Source: QGON01 sp963691905
GTDB taxonomy: Bacteria > Pseudomonadota > Gammaproteobacteria > Chromatiales > Chromatiaceae
Assembly: GCA_963691905.1 (NCBI GenBank)
Contig: OY829891.1
Span: 248,001-312,000 of the forward strand
Direction: 5' to 3'
Length of the DNA stretch: 64,000 nucleotides
Both the position numbers and the translations under genes were made by a program. The notes beneath the pieces were generated by a model. It saw nothing but the letters and a program-made list of their open reading frames with translations, searched no databases and was not told the DNA's origin. Of the stretch, positions 63,814-64,000 are shown piece by piece (positions within the stretch are counted from its first letter, which is position 1; each line of letters starts with the position of its first letter).

Positions 63814-64000
63814 GATATCGGTGTTTTTTCAGATCCATCCTTAAAAGGTAGACCACTATTCACTGATCTGCCCGTAGAAGCGCTGCCCCGGCACGATCCG
63901 GCGTGGGGGGGGAATACAGGCGCCTTTTCGCCGCGAGGGCGAGGAGAGTTTGGGGTCAGTTCCTGGGGGCGGCCGACACCGATGGTGGAGTGGTTTTCCC
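63814..64000. other. Window end, no certain gene
   Basis: The last 187 bases hold no certain gene. On the minus strand an open frame runs in from beyond the window and ends at a TGA that overlaps the DUF4157 start codon (ATGA), so an upstream gene may end here. The other frames give no support either way. Confidence 0.25.

Noticed and set aside
1..64000. tRNA or rRNA genes
   Set aside because: No cloverleaf or rRNA-like sequence was recognised anywhere on reading; a covariance search was not possible.

Overview
The window looks like part of the chromosome of a free-living or symbiotic sulfur-oxidising gammaproteobacterium. The evidence is a glycine/tyrosine-rich sulfur globule protein, a complete cbb3 oxidase locus with its assembly genes, two Fnr-type regulators with full cysteine sets, and typical gammaproteobacterial gene orders (surE-pcm-yqaA-nlpD-rpoS; truD-ispF, ispD-ftsB-eno-kdsA-pyrG; methyltransferase-rnhA-dnaQ). 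A relative of the Chromatiales / Sedimenticola / Thiodiazotropha type is a reasonable guess, but no rRNA gene is present to settle it.

Layout. 1-7.1 kb: a proteobacterial dedicated sortase system (sortase start cut by the window edge, VIT/VWA target, OmpA-like PdsO, response regulator PdsR, histidine kinase PdsS) with a yajD-type HNH gene and a small ORF inside it. 7.1-13.8 kb: amino-acid genes (hom, alaC) with small conserved genes. 13.8-24.3 kb: ccoNOQP and ccoGHIS, an Fnr-family regulator and rpoS. 24.3-38.5 kb: nlpD, yqaA, pcm, surE, smrA, a PhoX-like protein, truD, ispF, an HDOD gene, ispD, ftsB, eno, kdsA and pyrG. 38.8-47.5 kb: sulfur globule protein, fnr, an IS110-family element next to REP-like repeats, dnaQ, rnhA, mltD, mscS and cobO. 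47.8-53.6 kb: an unusual HBM/HAMP receptor without an output domain, a 1095-residue repeat surface protein, and a GFA-family protein.

53.8-61.8 kb holds the most interesting system: a diversity-generating retroelement (DGR). It has a DGR-type reverse transcriptase, an Avd accessory protein and two large target genes. Both targets have the architecture DUF4062 - NACHT-type STAND ATPase - formylglycine-generating-enzyme/C-type-lectin fold, and each ends in a 121-bp variable region. The two variable regions differ at 13 positions; all are codon positions 1 or 2, and 12 have A in one copy, as expected if both were rewritten from a shared template with adenine mutagenesis. No template repeat was found by reading. 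The locus is arranged symmetrically (target1 -> <- avd | RT -> <- target2), with the avd and RT start codons only 4 bp apart. The targets look like conflict or self/non-self receptors with a diversifiable sensor domain. The window ends with a DUF4157 (eCIS-core) protein that carries two HExxH motifs.

Two REP-like palindrome families are scattered through the window: a long GC-rich one (three copies, two of which supply or contain the stop codon of the adjoining gene) and a short one with a conserved loop and variable arms.
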